A program made the translations under genes and the position numbers. This document shows, one piece after another, positions 19,393-28,085 of a DNA stretch of 64,000 bases. Source of the stretch: Competibacter_A sp037045685 (GTDB lineage Bacteria; Pseudomonadota; Gammaproteobacteria; Competibacterales; Competibacteraceae). Positions within the stretch are counted from its first letter, which is position 1, and each line of letters begins with the position of its first letter. Below the pieces are notes generated by a model. It ran no database searches and was not told where the DNA came from. It saw only the letters and a program-made list of their open reading frames with translations. The stretch covers positions 369,320 to 433,319 of the forward strand of contig JBAOII010000011.1 in assembly GCA_037045685.1 (NCBI GenBank), read 5' to 3'.

Positions 19393-19842
19393 TTGGAAGC
19401 GATGGACATCAAGGAAATACTGGAATACCTGCCCCACCGTTATCCTTTTCTGCTGATCGACCGCGTGCTGGCGGTCGAGCCGGGACAATCGCTGACCGGC
19501 CTCAAGAACGTCAGTTTCAACGAACCCTTTTTTCTGGGACATTTTCCGCAGCGGCCGATCATGCCCGGCGTGCTGATTTTGGAGGCGCTCGCCCAGGCGA
19601 CCGGGATTCTCGCGTTCAAGAGCGAGGGCGAGCGGCCCGACCACCGTTCCATGTATTACCTGGTGGGCGTCGATAACGCCCGCTTCAAGCGGCCGGTCGA
19701 GCCGGGCGATCGGTTGATCCTGGAAGTCCGGCTGGATCGCATCAAGCGCGGGATCGGCAAGTTCGCCTGCGAAGCCAAGGTGGAGGGCCAGTTGGTGGCC
19801 TCCGCCGAGCTGATGTGCGCCAAGCGGGACATCGAGCCGTGA
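19393..19842 (+). CDS. fabZ: 3-hydroxyacyl-ACP dehydratase FabZ
   Basis: Hot-dog-fold dehydratase of type II fatty acid synthesis, competing with LpxA for 3-hydroxyacyl-ACP. Family blocks are ILEYLPHRYPFLLIDRV, NEPFFLGHFPQRPIMPGVLILEALAQ (catalytic His and the Glu of the active tunnel) and DNARFKRPVEPGD. The start is either TTG at 19393, seven bases after GAGGG, or ATG at 19402. The spacing favours the TTG, which gives 149 residues. The stop overlaps the lpxA start by four bases. Confidence 0.96.
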   Translation: MEAMDIKEILEYLPHRYPFLLIDRVLAVEPGQSLTGLKNVSFNEPFFLGHFPQRPIMPGVLILEALAQATGILAFKSEGERPDHRSMYYLVGVDNARFKRPVEPGDRLILEVRLDRIKRGIGKFACEAKVEGQLVASAELMCAKRDIEP

Positions 19843-20612
19843 TCGATCCGCGCGCCGTGGTGGACCCGTCCGCCCGACTGGCGCCGGATGTGACGGTGGG
19901 TCCGTTCTCGGTGATCGGCCCCGAGGTGGAAATCGCCGCCGGAACCTGGATCGGTCCCCATGTGGTGATCCGGGGACCGACCCGGATCGGTCGCGACAAC
20001 CGGATTTTTCAGTTCGCCTCGCTGGGCGAGATGCCGCAGGACAAAAAGTATAACGGCGAGCCGACCCGGCTGGAAATCGGCGACCGCAATACCCTTCGCG
20101 AATTTGTCACCATCAATCGCGGCACGGTTCAAGACGCCGGGCTGACCCGGCTGGGCGACGACAACTGGATCATGGCTTACGTCCACATCGCCCACGACTG
20201 CGTGGTCGGCGACCGGACGATTTTCGCCAACGGGGCGTCGCTGGCCGGACACGTCCATGTCGAGGACGATGTGGTGCTGGGGGGATTCGCCCTGGTGTAC
20301 CAGTTCACCCGCCTGGGCGTGCACAGCTTCTGCGGGTTCGCCTGCGGGGTGCATCGGGACGTGCCGCCCTACGTGACCGTGGCGGGCTACCGGGCCGAGC
20401 CCTACGGCATCAATTCCGAGGGTTTGCGCCGCCGCGACTTTTCCGACGAGGAAATTCAGGCCATCCGCCGCGCGTACAAGGCGATTTACCGCGCCAATTT
20501 ACGCCTGGAGGAAGCGGTGGAAAAGGTCCGGGAAATGACGCGGGAATGGCCGCGCTTGCAAATTCTGGCCGATTTTCTGGCGGCGCCGTCCCGCAACGGC
20601 ATCGTTCGCTAG
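19839..20612 (+). CDS. lpxA: UDP-N-acetylglucosamine acyltransferase
   Basis: First committed acyl transfer of lipid A synthesis. The GTG at 19839 overlaps the fabZ stop (GTGA) and gives 257 residues, near the E. coli length. Hexapeptide repeats run from the N-terminus (IDPRAVVDPSARLAPDVTVG). The catalytic His lies in MAYVHIAHDCVVGD, and the C-terminal helical domain starts about GINSEGLRRRDFS. A longer reading from 19815 is only open frame. It is coupled to fabZ and followed by lpxB after 13 bases. Confidence 0.98.
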   Translation: MIDPRAVVDPSARLAPDVTVGPFSVIGPEVEIAAGTWIGPHVVIRGPTRIGRDNRIFQFASLGEMPQDKKYNGEPTRLEIGDRNTLREFVTINRGTVQDAGLTRLGDDNWIMAYVHIAHDCVVGDRTIFANGASLAGHVHVEDDVVLGGFALVYQFTRLGVHSFCGFACGVHRDVPPYVTVAGYRAEPYGINSEGLRRRDFSDEEIQAIRRAYKAIYRANLRLEEAVEKVREMTREWPRLQILADFLAAPSRNGIVR

Positions 20613-20625
20613 GTCGGTTCCGGCC

Positions 20626-21789
20626 ATGCATATCGCCCTCGTCGCCGGCGAGCTGTCGGGCGATCTGTTGGGGAGCGGTCTGATCGCGGCCTTGAAGGCG
20701 CGTTATCCCCAAGCCCGGTTCAGCGGCATCGGCGGTCCCGGCATGGTCGCCCAGGGCTTGCGGTCCCTGGTGCCGATGGAACGGCTGGCCGTTATGGGCC
20801 TGGTCGAGGTGCTGCGCCATCTTCCCGAACTGTTCCGCATCCGGCGCCAGCTTTACCGGCACCTGCTGGCCGATCCGCCCCAAGCGTTCGTCGGCATCGA
20901 CGCACCCGATTTCAATCTCGGGCTGGAGCGGCGGTTGCGCGCCCGAGGGATTCCGACCGCGCACTACGTCAGCCCGTCGGTGTGGGCGTGGCGACCGTGG
21001 CGGGTCCGCAAAATCGTCCGGGCCGTGGACCTGATGCTGACGCTGTTGCCGTTCGAGGCGGCGTTCTATCGGAATCACGGCGTGGCGGTCCGTCATGTCG
21101 GCCATCCGCTGGCCGACATGATTCCCTTGCGCAGCGATGCCATGGCGGCTCGAAAATCCTTGGGTCTGGAGTGGCCGGCCGATGCGCCTGTCGTCGCCTT
21201 GCTGCCCGGCAGCCGGACGGGCGAAGTCGGCCGGATGGGGGCGCTGTTTCTGGAAACCGCCAACTGGCTGTACGCCCGCCGCCCCGATCTGCGGTTCTTG
21301 ATTCCGGCGGCGACGCCCCGGTTAAACGAGGCGTTGGCGGCGCTGCGATCCACCCGCGCCCCCGCGTTGCCGCTGACGCTGATCCAGGGACAGTCCCGCG
21401 AAGCGATGGCCGCCGCCGACGTGGTGCTGCTGGCGTCGGGGACGGCGACCCTGGAGGCGATGCTGCTCAAGCGGCCGATGGTGGTGGCCTATCGCGTGGC
21501 GCCGATGACCGCCTGGATCGCCCGCCGCTTGGTGACGGTTTCCCATTTCGCCCTGCCCAATCTGCTGGCCGGGCGGGAGTTGGTCCCGGAGTTTTTTCAG
21601 GAGGCGGCGACGGTGGCCCATCTGGGTCCGGCGGTGCTGCGCTGGTTGGATGAGGCGCCGGCGCGCGCGCGATTGGTGGCGGCGTTCGACGCGCTCCATG
21701 CGGAGTTGCGCCGCGATGCCAGCCGGCAGGCCGCCGAGGCCATCGCGGAGCTGGTGAACCGGAAGCCAGGTTTCTTCCCCGAGCGCTAG
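20626..21789 (+). CDS. lpxB: Lipid-A-disaccharide synthase
   Basis: GT19 glycosyltransferase joining lipid X and UDP-diacylglucosamine. The 387-residue protein begins IALVAGELSGDLLGSGLI and contains HYVSPSVWAWRPWRVRKI, LLPGSRTGEVGRM and LLASGTATLEAMLLKRPMVVAYR, all family signatures. It closes the lipid A segment; rnhB and dnaE, which follow in many relatives, are absent. An accessory kinase gene converges on it 25 bases downstream, marking an insertion or rearrangement border. Confidence 0.98.
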   Translation: MHIALVAGELSGDLLGSGLIAALKARYPQARFSGIGGPGMVAQGLRSLVPMERLAVMGLVEVLRHLPELFRIRRQLYRHLLADPPQAFVGIDAPDFNLGLERRLRARGIPTAHYVSPSVWAWRPWRVRKIVRAVDLMLTLLPFEAAFYRNHGVAVRHVGHPLADMIPLRSDAMAARKSLGLEWPADAPVVALLPGSRTGEVGRMGALFLETANWLYARRPDLRFLIPAATPRLNEALAALRSTRAPALPLTLIQGQSREAMAAADVVLLASGTATLEAMLLKRPMVVAYRVAPMTAWIARRLVTVSHFALPNLLAGRELVPEFFQEAATVAHLGPAVLRWLDEAPARARLVAAFDALHAELRRDASRQAAEAIAELVNRKPGFFPER

Positions 21790-21814
21790 CTCCTCCCTGG
21801 CCTGTCCAGTAGGG

Positions 21815-24469
21815 TCAGCGATACTCCTGCACTCGCCGCGGCGGGGAATTGCCCGGCCCATCCCGCTCGCCCGGCACGGGCGGCTGCGACCGGGAAACCG
21901 TCCCTTGGCTAGAGCGAGTCCAGCGGTCGCGACGTTCGACTTGGCGAGCTTGGGGGCAGCCGTTCGTTCCAGCGCAACTCCCGGTCCAGCTACCGACCGC
22001 CCGGTTGGCGCTGTCGAGACCGCGCCGGATTTCCGTTCCGACCGAAGCGCTGGTGCGGCCCATCCAGTTGCCGATGTTTTCCGCTTCGCGCCGGATGTCG
22101 TGCGCGGCTTTTCCGGCGTCCTTCTGAAAAGCGGTGATCGGGTCGGCGGGACCAGTAGGCGCTTTCGGCGTCGTCGGATTCCGGGCCGGAACCACGGCAA
22201 TGGTCGTCGCCGGCGGCGTGGCGGGTCGGAGGGGAGGCGTTACCGGGGACGGATTAGAGCGGCCGACCAACTCGATGGGCGGTCGAGCGCGGGTTGAGGT
22301 GTCAGTTGTGGCCATGGCGCGACTGACCAACTCGATGGGCGGTCGAGCGGAGGAGGGTGCCGCCTTGGCGGTGTCGGGATTGCTGACCAGCTCGATGGGC
22401 GGCAACACGGGAGAATGCGCGGTCGAGCGGGTCGTTCCGGGCGCCGGACGCGAAGCGGTGAGTTTGGGCGCGGGCCGTCCGCGAACGACCGGAACCGCTG
22501 CCTTGCTGACGCGCTGCTCGGTCGCGGCTTTTTCGGAGGGAAGCGCATGGCGGGTGATCGCAGGCGGGTTTGGCGCTGGGGATCTCGGGACCGGTTTTGC
22601 GATGGCTGGCGCTTTCGGCGAGACCGGCACGACTGGACGTGGCGTATCCGCAGGTTTGGTTGCGGCGGGAGGCGGTGTCCTGACGCTTTTGTCGAGGGTT
22701 CCATCGGGGATCGGCGCCGCCTTGACGGTTTTCTCGCCGGCCGGCTTCCTGGTGGTCATGGCCGGGGATCGCTCCGCGACGGCGGGGGATGCGATGGCTT
22801 TGCGGGAAGCGGGTGCCGCCGTCGATGTGGACGGTTCGGTCGAACGCGAGGCAGCGCCGGGCGCGCTTGGAGCGACGGAGGGATTGGGATTGCCCGGCGG
22901 CGCTTCGGGCGCGGTTTCCGCGACGGCGGCGGTCGTCGGCGGGGCCGATGGTCGCATCTCGGCGGCGGGATCAGCGGGGGTTCCGTCTTTGGTCTCGGTA
23001 TCGGTGGCGGGGACGGTTTCAGCGGCGGCTTCGGTGGCGGAGCCCGCCGATGCTGCAACCGAGGGCTCGTCGCTCGACGCGGGGGGAGCTTCCTCCGGCG
23101 ATGTTGCTGTCGTACCCGCGACCGTATCTTCAGCGCGAGCTGGCTCGGACGGTGAGGGTTGCTCGGGCTGTGACGGCTTCGCCGAGGCATCGAGGGCTGA
23201 ATTCGCCGACGCGATCGAGTCCGGCGCGGGGATTGACTTGGCCCCGGAATCGGGCTGCGACACCGGCGCGAGTACGGCGCTTGGCGATTTAAAGCGTTCC
23301 TGATGCAGCGCCGGACGGATGACGGCGGCCCAAGCTAGGGCCCCGACCAGCCCGGATATGCCGATCAGGCCGATGGCCCATCTCGACCGGGGCGACCGAG
23401 CCGAGGCGTTGGCGCGGCGGGGATGCCGGTTGGGAGGGATATCCGGCGGCGGCGCGAGCCGGTCCGACAGCATGGGTGGCAAGGTCGGCTGATCGGCGCG
23501 CACCGCGTCCAGAACCGCGCGAATGGCCGCGCTGGACGCCGGGCGAGCGGCGGGTTCGCGCGCCAGCAGTTGGCCGAGCAGATCGGTCAGCAGCAACGCC
23601 GTCCCGCGCTGCTCCTGCTCGGGCCGTGCCGGGACGGTCCAGAATTCGATGGACCGCCGCAGCAGTTCCCGCTCCTCCTCGGTCAGCCCACCCAGCTCGT
23701 CGCGATACTTGCCGGCGCCTTCCTGGCCGTGCAGGGCCAGCAACTGGCCGAGCCGGCGCTGGGCGGCGGTGGTCGACTGCTCGGTGAGCAGGGCGAACAG
23801 CAGCAATCCCAGGGCGTAATAGTCGGCGCGGAAATCGACCGCATACTCGCAACCGTTCTCGCCCTGACGGATCGGCACGATCTGTTCCGGGGCCATGGTG
23901 GCGGGGGTGCCGATGCAAGAGCGGGTGCTGTCGCCGTCCTCGCGCTTGAGCGAACCGAAATCGGCCAGCTTGAGCAGCGCGCCCCCTTCGCCGACCAGAA
24001 TATTGCTGAACTTCAGATCGCGATAGACGAAACCGGCGCGGTGAATGACGTCCAGACCGTCCAGAATCTGCTCGGCCCAGTCGAGAATGCAGGCGAGATC
24101 GGGCGGGGGAGCGCCCTCCCGTCGCAGTTGCGACAGCCATTGGCCGAGATTGGCCTGCATCCTTTCCAGCACCAGCACCGGCTGGCCGTCCACCTGGTCG
24201 TGCGCGAGCAGAGTGACGACGTGACGGGATTGCTCGTCGCCGAGACCGTCGAGGAACGCGATCTCCCGCTCCAGATGCGCGCGCCAGTGGCCGTGGAGGC
24301 TGCCGTCGGCTTGGGACATGGCTTCGGCGTTGATGAATTTCAGGGCGACGGCGCGGCCGGCGGCGTCGGTGGCGGCCCAGACCTGACCGTAGCTCCCCGC
24401 GCCGGTCGATAGCACGGCGCCGAGCCGGTATTCACGGCCTTTGATGGTGATCGGTTCGCCGCTCTGCAT
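21815..24469 (-). CDS. Transmembrane Ser/Thr protein kinase with long repeat-rich extracytoplasmic tail
   Basis: Hanks-type (PknB-like) kinase of 884 residues. The kinase domain covers about residues 14-300: glycine loop GAGSYGQVW, ATP lysine in VALKFIN, catalytic loop VYRDLKFSNILV (about residue 149, Tyr replacing the usual His of HRD), DFG in LKLADFGSL and APE in TMAPEQIV. A single membrane helix follows at about 363-383 (WAIGLIGISGLVGALAWAAV). The remaining roughly 500 residues are Ala/Pro/Thr-rich and predicted outside the cytoplasm, including three 20-residue repeats headed PPIELV. It is divergent from the SEDS/FHA genes, 106 bases from the next start. Inference: it phosphorylates the FHA partner or SEDS-linked proteins. 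Confidence 0.92.
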   Translation of the reverse strand: MQSGEPITIKGREYRLGAVLSTGAGSYGQVWAATDAAGRAVALKFINAEAMSQADGSLHGHWRAHLEREIAFLDGLGDEQSRHVVTLLAHDQVDGQPVLVLERMQANLGQWLSQLRREGAPPPDLACILDWAEQILDGLDVIHRAGFVYRDLKFSNILVGEGGALLKLADFGSLKREDGDSTRSCIGTPATMAPEQIVPIRQGENGCEYAVDFRADYYALGLLLFALLTEQSTTAAQRRLGQLLALHGQEGAGKYRDELGGLTEEERELLRRSIEFWTVPARPEQEQRGTALLLTDLLGQLLAREPAARPASSAAIRAVLDAVRADQPTLPPMLSDRLAPPPDIPPNRHPRRANASARSPRSRWAIGLIGISGLVGALAWAAVIRPALHQERFKSPSAVLAPVSQPDSGAKSIPAPDSIASANSALDASAKPSQPEQPSPSEPARAEDTVAGTTATSPEEAPPASSDEPSVAASAGSATEAAAETVPATDTETKDGTPADPAAEMRPSAPPTTAAVAETAPEAPPGNPNPSVAPSAPGAASRSTEPSTSTAAPASRKAIASPAVAERSPAMTTRKPAGEKTVKAAPIPDGTLDKSVRTPPPAATKPADTPRPVVPVSPKAPAIAKPVPRSPAPNPPAITRHALPSEKAATEQRVSKAAVPVVRGRPAPKLTASRPAPGTTRSTAHSPVLPPIELVSNPDTAKAAPSSARPPIELVSRAMATTDTSTRARPPIELVGRSNPSPVTPPLRPATPPATTIAVVPARNPTTPKAPTGPADPITAFQKDAGKAAHDIRREAENIGNWMGRTSASVGTEIRRGLDSANRAVGSWTGSCAGTNGCPQARQVERRDRWTRSSQGTVSRSQPPVPGERDGPGNSPPRRVQEYR
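22265..22402 (-). repeat. Three 60-bp-period repeats inside the kinase tail
   Basis: Near-identical blocks begin at 22265, 22325 and 22385, exactly 60 bases apart, sharing the core CTCGATGGGCGG. In the protein they are 20-residue repeats each starting PPIELV(S/G). The near-identity of the bases over the core, not only of the residues, suggests recent tandem duplication. Confidence 0.85.
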
Positions 24470-24575
24470 GGTGGATTCTCCGGGCTGGCGTCCTCGGCAG
24501 GGAGTATGAATTGAGTAAACTAATCCGCGACCGCCGGGTCAAGGGATTCCGCTATTGTGTCATCATTTATCCCTC

Positions 24576-25643
24576 ATGGAACCCATACCGAAACTGAATC
24601 GCGAGCGCCATCGCCGGAGGATTGGACCGCCGCTGCTGGCCTTTTTCGTCGCGGCGAGCGTCGGGCTGCTCTATCGGCAATTGGCGACGATTTATGCGCG
24701 GCCGGTGGTCGTATCTGCAATGCCGGCCAACCCGTCGCCACGTCGCGAGGACACCGAATTGTTCGAGCAGGCGCTGGCCGCCGGCCTGTTGCGGCTGGAA
24801 GCGGATGGACGGATCGCCGTTGCGCCCGCCGATTTGCCGCTGCGCCAAATTTATGCGCGGGCGTATCCCGCCCTTCTCGTGCCGCGCGCCGACGGCCCCG
24901 ATTGGCTGGGGGGAGCCTGGAACGACGACATTCGCGGGATTCACCGCGCGCTGCATTTCAGCGCCGCCGGCCGCTACGTGCGCCAGCAGGTCCAGGCGTT
25001 CAACGCCAACCAACTGCTGGCGGCGGTCCGCTGGCGATCCGATTCGGGTTTGGCGGGCGACTGGCGGGCCGACTGGGCCGGGGCGCCGCTGACGCTGACC
25101 GCGATCATGCCGTCATCGGTCGGCCGCTTGGTTGCCGATATCCCCGGCGACTGGCGACCGTGGCGACGGGTGGCGCGTTGGCCGGCGCTGGAGGGGCGGT
25201 CGCCGGTACGGTTCCGGCTGGCCCGGCTCGGCGAACGGTTGGATCTTCTGGTGGTCGGCGGGGCTCCGACCGTGCTGGGCGCGACGGTGTTGGCCGGCGA
25301 ATCCCGTTGCCTGGATGCTTCGGCCTGCTCCGAGTCGACCGCGATAGCGCACCGCTTGCGACTGGAGTGGCAGGAGGGGGCAACCGAGCTGGAGGTTCGT
25401 TTCTCGCCGCTTCCGGCAACCGTGTTGCCCGATCTTTTCCGCCGCGATGCCGTTCCCATCCGACGAGAGGGCGGGCGGTTGCTGTGGCGGGATGGACCGA
25501 CGGAAACCGGCGCCGGCTCGTTTCGCCGACCGGGAGTGACACCGCGTCATTCCCGGTCGGGGGATGCTCTGGAAGGGGATTTGTCCGCCGATCACCTCGG
25601 CGCGACCGCGATGGCCGGCCAGGATGATTCGAGGTTCGGGTAG
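24576..25643 (+). CDS. Orphan bitopic membrane protein next to SEDS gene
   Basis: I do not recognise this 355-residue protein. From the ATG at 24576 it has a basic N-terminus, one membrane helix (about residues 18-33, PPLLAFFVAASVGLLYRQL) and a roughly 310-residue outside domain of mixed hydrophobic and Arg/Trp-rich segments. An upstream TTG at 24555 is possible; no clear ribosome-binding site is visible for either. It sits between the divergent kinase and the SEDS gene, where class B penicillin-binding proteins are often found with SEDS proteins. I see none of the SxxK, SxN or KTG motifs. The last 45 residues look less protein-like, so a late frameshift is possible. A role as SEDS partner is inference only. 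Confidence 0.65.
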   Translation: MEPIPKLNRERHRRRIGPPLLAFFVAASVGLLYRQLATIYARPVVVSAMPANPSPRREDTELFEQALAAGLLRLEADGRIAVAPADLPLRQIYARAYPALLVPRADGPDWLGGAWNDDIRGIHRALHFSAAGRYVRQQVQAFNANQLLAAVRWRSDSGLAGDWRADWAGAPLTLTAIMPSSVGRLVADIPGDWRPWRRVARWPALEGRSPVRFRLARLGERLDLLVVGGAPTVLGATVLAGESRCLDASACSESTAIAHRLRLEWQEGATELEVRFSPLPATVLPDLFRRDAVPIRREGGRLLWRDGPTETGAGSFRRPGVTPRHSRSGDALEGDLSADHLGATAMAGQDDSRFG

Positions 25644-25703
25644 CCCACCGGGAAACGGCGCCATGATCGACTCCCCGAGCCAGTCGGGAGCTGGGACTGA
25701 AAC

Positions 25704-28085
25704 GTGAGCGAGCAACCGAGTAGTGTCCAACGTCGGCGGGGGCCGGTTTCGCTCGCCGGCCGGCGGTGGTTGCTGGCGGTGTGGGCGTTGCCCCTGCTGG
25801 GGGTGCTGTGGACGGTTTGCCGGGCGCCGGACTGGCTGGAACCGCGACTGTTGACGGTGGCGCTAGAGCCCGGCCAGTCCGCGGTGTTGGGCGGCGAGGC
25901 GTTGTGGGCGCCGCAGGCCGACAGCGAACACATCGCGCTTCGTCGAGAGGCGAATGGCGCTTGGCGGCTAACGAACATCTCCTTGAATAAGCGAGTGTTG
26001 CGGCGGTCGGCGATGGAGGGAGACCATTTGCCGATCCGGGAGTGGCCGCTCGCCGATGGAGCCTCTTTCGCGGTCGGTGCCCAGGCGTTCGTGGTATCGA
26101 GCGCGGAGCGCAATCGGTTGATCCTGCAAAGCGGCGACCTGCGCTGGGAATACGACGGTGTCCGCCTGCGTCGGGACGGTCAGCTTTTGCCGGAATGCCT
26201 TCAGGGGTGGCGAACCCGCTTGCGCGCATGGCTCGGGGAACTGGGGTTGCCGCTCGGGTTGCTCCAGCGGCCGTTGCGGCTGGGCGGCGGCGTGTATTGC
26301 GCCGACCGGTTGGGTTTGGCGGGAGTGCCGTTGGATACGGTCGTCATCGAGCCGACTCCGACAGGTTTCGCGCTCTGTCCGGGCGGGGCGGGGCGGTGGG
26401 ACGGTTTCCCGGTGACCGTGGCGGCGGGAACGCCGGACGCCGAATCGCTGTGGCAGCGCTCGGTTTCCTTGGCGGCCGGTGATCGGTTGATCGTTGGCCG
26501 CACCCAATATCGGGTGACGCGAACCGAGCCGGCGCTGGAACTGGCGGTGGTGGCCCGCGCGCAGCGTTGGCTGGCCGGTTCACCGCCTCCGGTCGTTTCG
26601 CCGATGGTGGCGGTGGAGTGGAGCGCGCCGGCTTGGTGGCGCCCGCCCGACCCGCGATCGCTCGATTGGCGCTTCGGAATCGTGTTGGCTCCTCTGGCGC
26701 TGGGCCTCATGGGGTCTGGATGGCGACGCGGCGGGCGACCGGACGCGGGCGACCGGTGGCGGATCGGTTTGGCGCTGACGCTGGCCGCCGCGTGTTTCGC
26801 AATGCATTGGAAGGCGTTGACCGTGCCGGTGCTGTGGCCGTATCTGATCGCGTGGCCGGCGCTGTGGGTCTGGTTGAAGGCCGTCCGCTCGCCGTGGAGT
26901 GTCGGGCTGCTGGCCGTCCTGACTCTGCTGCTGGGCGGCGGGTTGGTGGCCTTGCTGCAACTGGGCGTCGGCGCTGGCGACGCCGGATGGCAGCGCTATG
27001 GCGGCAGCGGCGCGGCGTTGGCCGGCGCGTTCGGCTGGCTGGCGTGGGCCGGTTGGAAGGGCCGGCGATGGCTGCGCCCGTTCCACTGGCCCGCCAATCG
27101 TCTGATGTATTACGGTTTGCCGCCGCTGATCGCCGGCTCGTTGGCCTTGCTCGCGGCGCAGGTGGTGTCCGGCGACGAGGGCGGCTGGCAAGGGTTGCAA
27201 CCTTTCGAGTTGACCAAGCTGATGCTGGTGGTTGCGGCGGCTTATCCCCTCGCGCTGCGCGCGCGGTCGCCGCTCCATGGTTGGAGTTTCGACAGGTCCG
27301 CGCCATGGTTGCTCTATCTCGGACCGCTTGGCCTGTTGGTGGCGGTTTGCGGTTTTGCCCTGATGTTTCTGCGCGACTTCTCGCCGCTGGTGCTGCTGGT
27401 GTTTTGGGGCCTGACGCTGATCTGGGCCTACCTGCGCGCCCATCCGTTTCCGGTTTGGCGGCGGGCTGGCCAGTCGGCCGTGATCGCCTTGGCGGTGTTG
27501 CTGGCGGCCGGTCTGGTCGGGTTGCGCGAGCGGCCGGAAGCGCTGCCTCCGAGTTTTAAGGCGGACCGGATTCGGGTCTGGGCGGCGCCGGAGCATTATC
27601 CCCATGCCGGCTATCAGCTGCGGCGAGCGCTGGAAGCGATTCGCGCCGGTGGCTGGGCGGGAACGGTGTGGAGCGAGCCGGCCAACGGTCGGGTCATGAC
27701 GGTTCCCGTGGTGGCGAACGACTTCACCCCAGCGTTTTTCCTGAACCGGTACGGCGGTCTGGCGGGATTGGTTCTGGTCGGGATTCAGGCGGTGTTTATC
27801 GGGTTGCTGATCATGATCGCCAACCGCGCTCTGGCTCGGAGCGAGCCCGACGATTCCGGTCCGGCAATGGCCGCCGGGTTCAGCTATTTTACCTTGTATG
27901 GCGGCGCGGCCTTGCTCGGCGCGCATTTTCTGGTGTCCTGGGGGACCAATCTCGGTTTCTTGCCGGTGATGGGCCAGCCGATGTCGCTCTTGTCGGCGGC
28001 CGGCAGCCATCTCGTGTTGTTCGTGCTGCCGATCGTGGCGCTGGCCGTCGCGGTCGAGGAAAAAAATCATGACCACCCACCCTGA
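25704..28085 (+). CDS. SEDS (FtsW/RodA/SpoVE) protein with FHA-like N-terminal regions
   Basis: Protein of 793 residues. After a first membrane helix (about 22-39), residues about 45-330 are mostly beta-rich, with two FHA-like strands patterns: WPLADGASFAVGAQAFVV and SVSLAAGDRLIVGRTQYRV. The remainder is a polytopic SEDS core of about ten helices: LQPFELTKLMLVV (RodA QPSEFAK-like), GYQLRRALEAIRAGGW, and VPVVANDFTPAFFLNRYGGLAG, which aligns with the RodA/FtsW VPexxTDFIFA block and keeps its essential Asp (D673). It ends with LGFLPVMGQPMSLLSAAGSH, matching the GLLPvTGxPLPFiSyGGSs motif. Expected activity is glycan-strand polymerisation from lipid II. It overlaps the FHA gene by 17 bases. Confidence 0.85.
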   Translation: MSEQPSSVQRRRGPVSLAGRRWLLAVWALPLLGVLWTVCRAPDWLEPRLLTVALEPGQSAVLGGEALWAPQADSEHIALRREANGAWRLTNISLNKRVLRRSAMEGDHLPIREWPLADGASFAVGAQAFVVSSAERNRLILQSGDLRWEYDGVRLRRDGQLLPECLQGWRTRLRAWLGELGLPLGLLQRPLRLGGGVYCADRLGLAGVPLDTVVIEPTPTGFALCPGGAGRWDGFPVTVAAGTPDAESLWQRSVSLAAGDRLIVGRTQYRVTRTEPALELAVVARAQRWLAGSPPPVVSPMVAVEWSAPAWWRPPDPRSLDWRFGIVLAPLALGLMGSGWRRGGRPDAGDRWRIGLALTLAAACFAMHWKALTVPVLWPYLIAWPALWVWLKAVRSPWSVGLLAVLTLLLGGGLVALLQLGVGAGDAGWQRYGGSGAALAGAFGWLAWAGWKGRRWLRPFHWPANRLMYYGLPPLIAGSLALLAAQVVSGDEGGWQGLQPFELTKLMLVVAAAYPLALRARSPLHGWSFDRSAPWLLYLGPLGLLVAVCGFALMFLRDFSPLVLLVFWGLTLIWAYLRAHPFPVWRRAGQSAVIALAVLLAAGLVGLRERPEALPPSFKADRIRVWAAPEHYPHAGYQLRRALEAIRAGGWAGTVWSEPANGRVMTVPVVANDFTPAFFLNRYGGLAGLVLVGIQAVFIGLLIMIANRALARSEPDDSGPAMAAGFSYFTLYGGAALLGAHFLVSWGTNLGFLPVMGQPMSLLSAAGSHLVLFVLPIVALAVAVEEKNHDHPP

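Noticed and set aside
24557..25627. Alternative plus-strand frame over the orphan bitopic gene
   Set aside because: Gly/Arg-rich composition typical of a shifted GC-rich frame; the chosen frame has a membrane helix and normal hydrophobic pattern.
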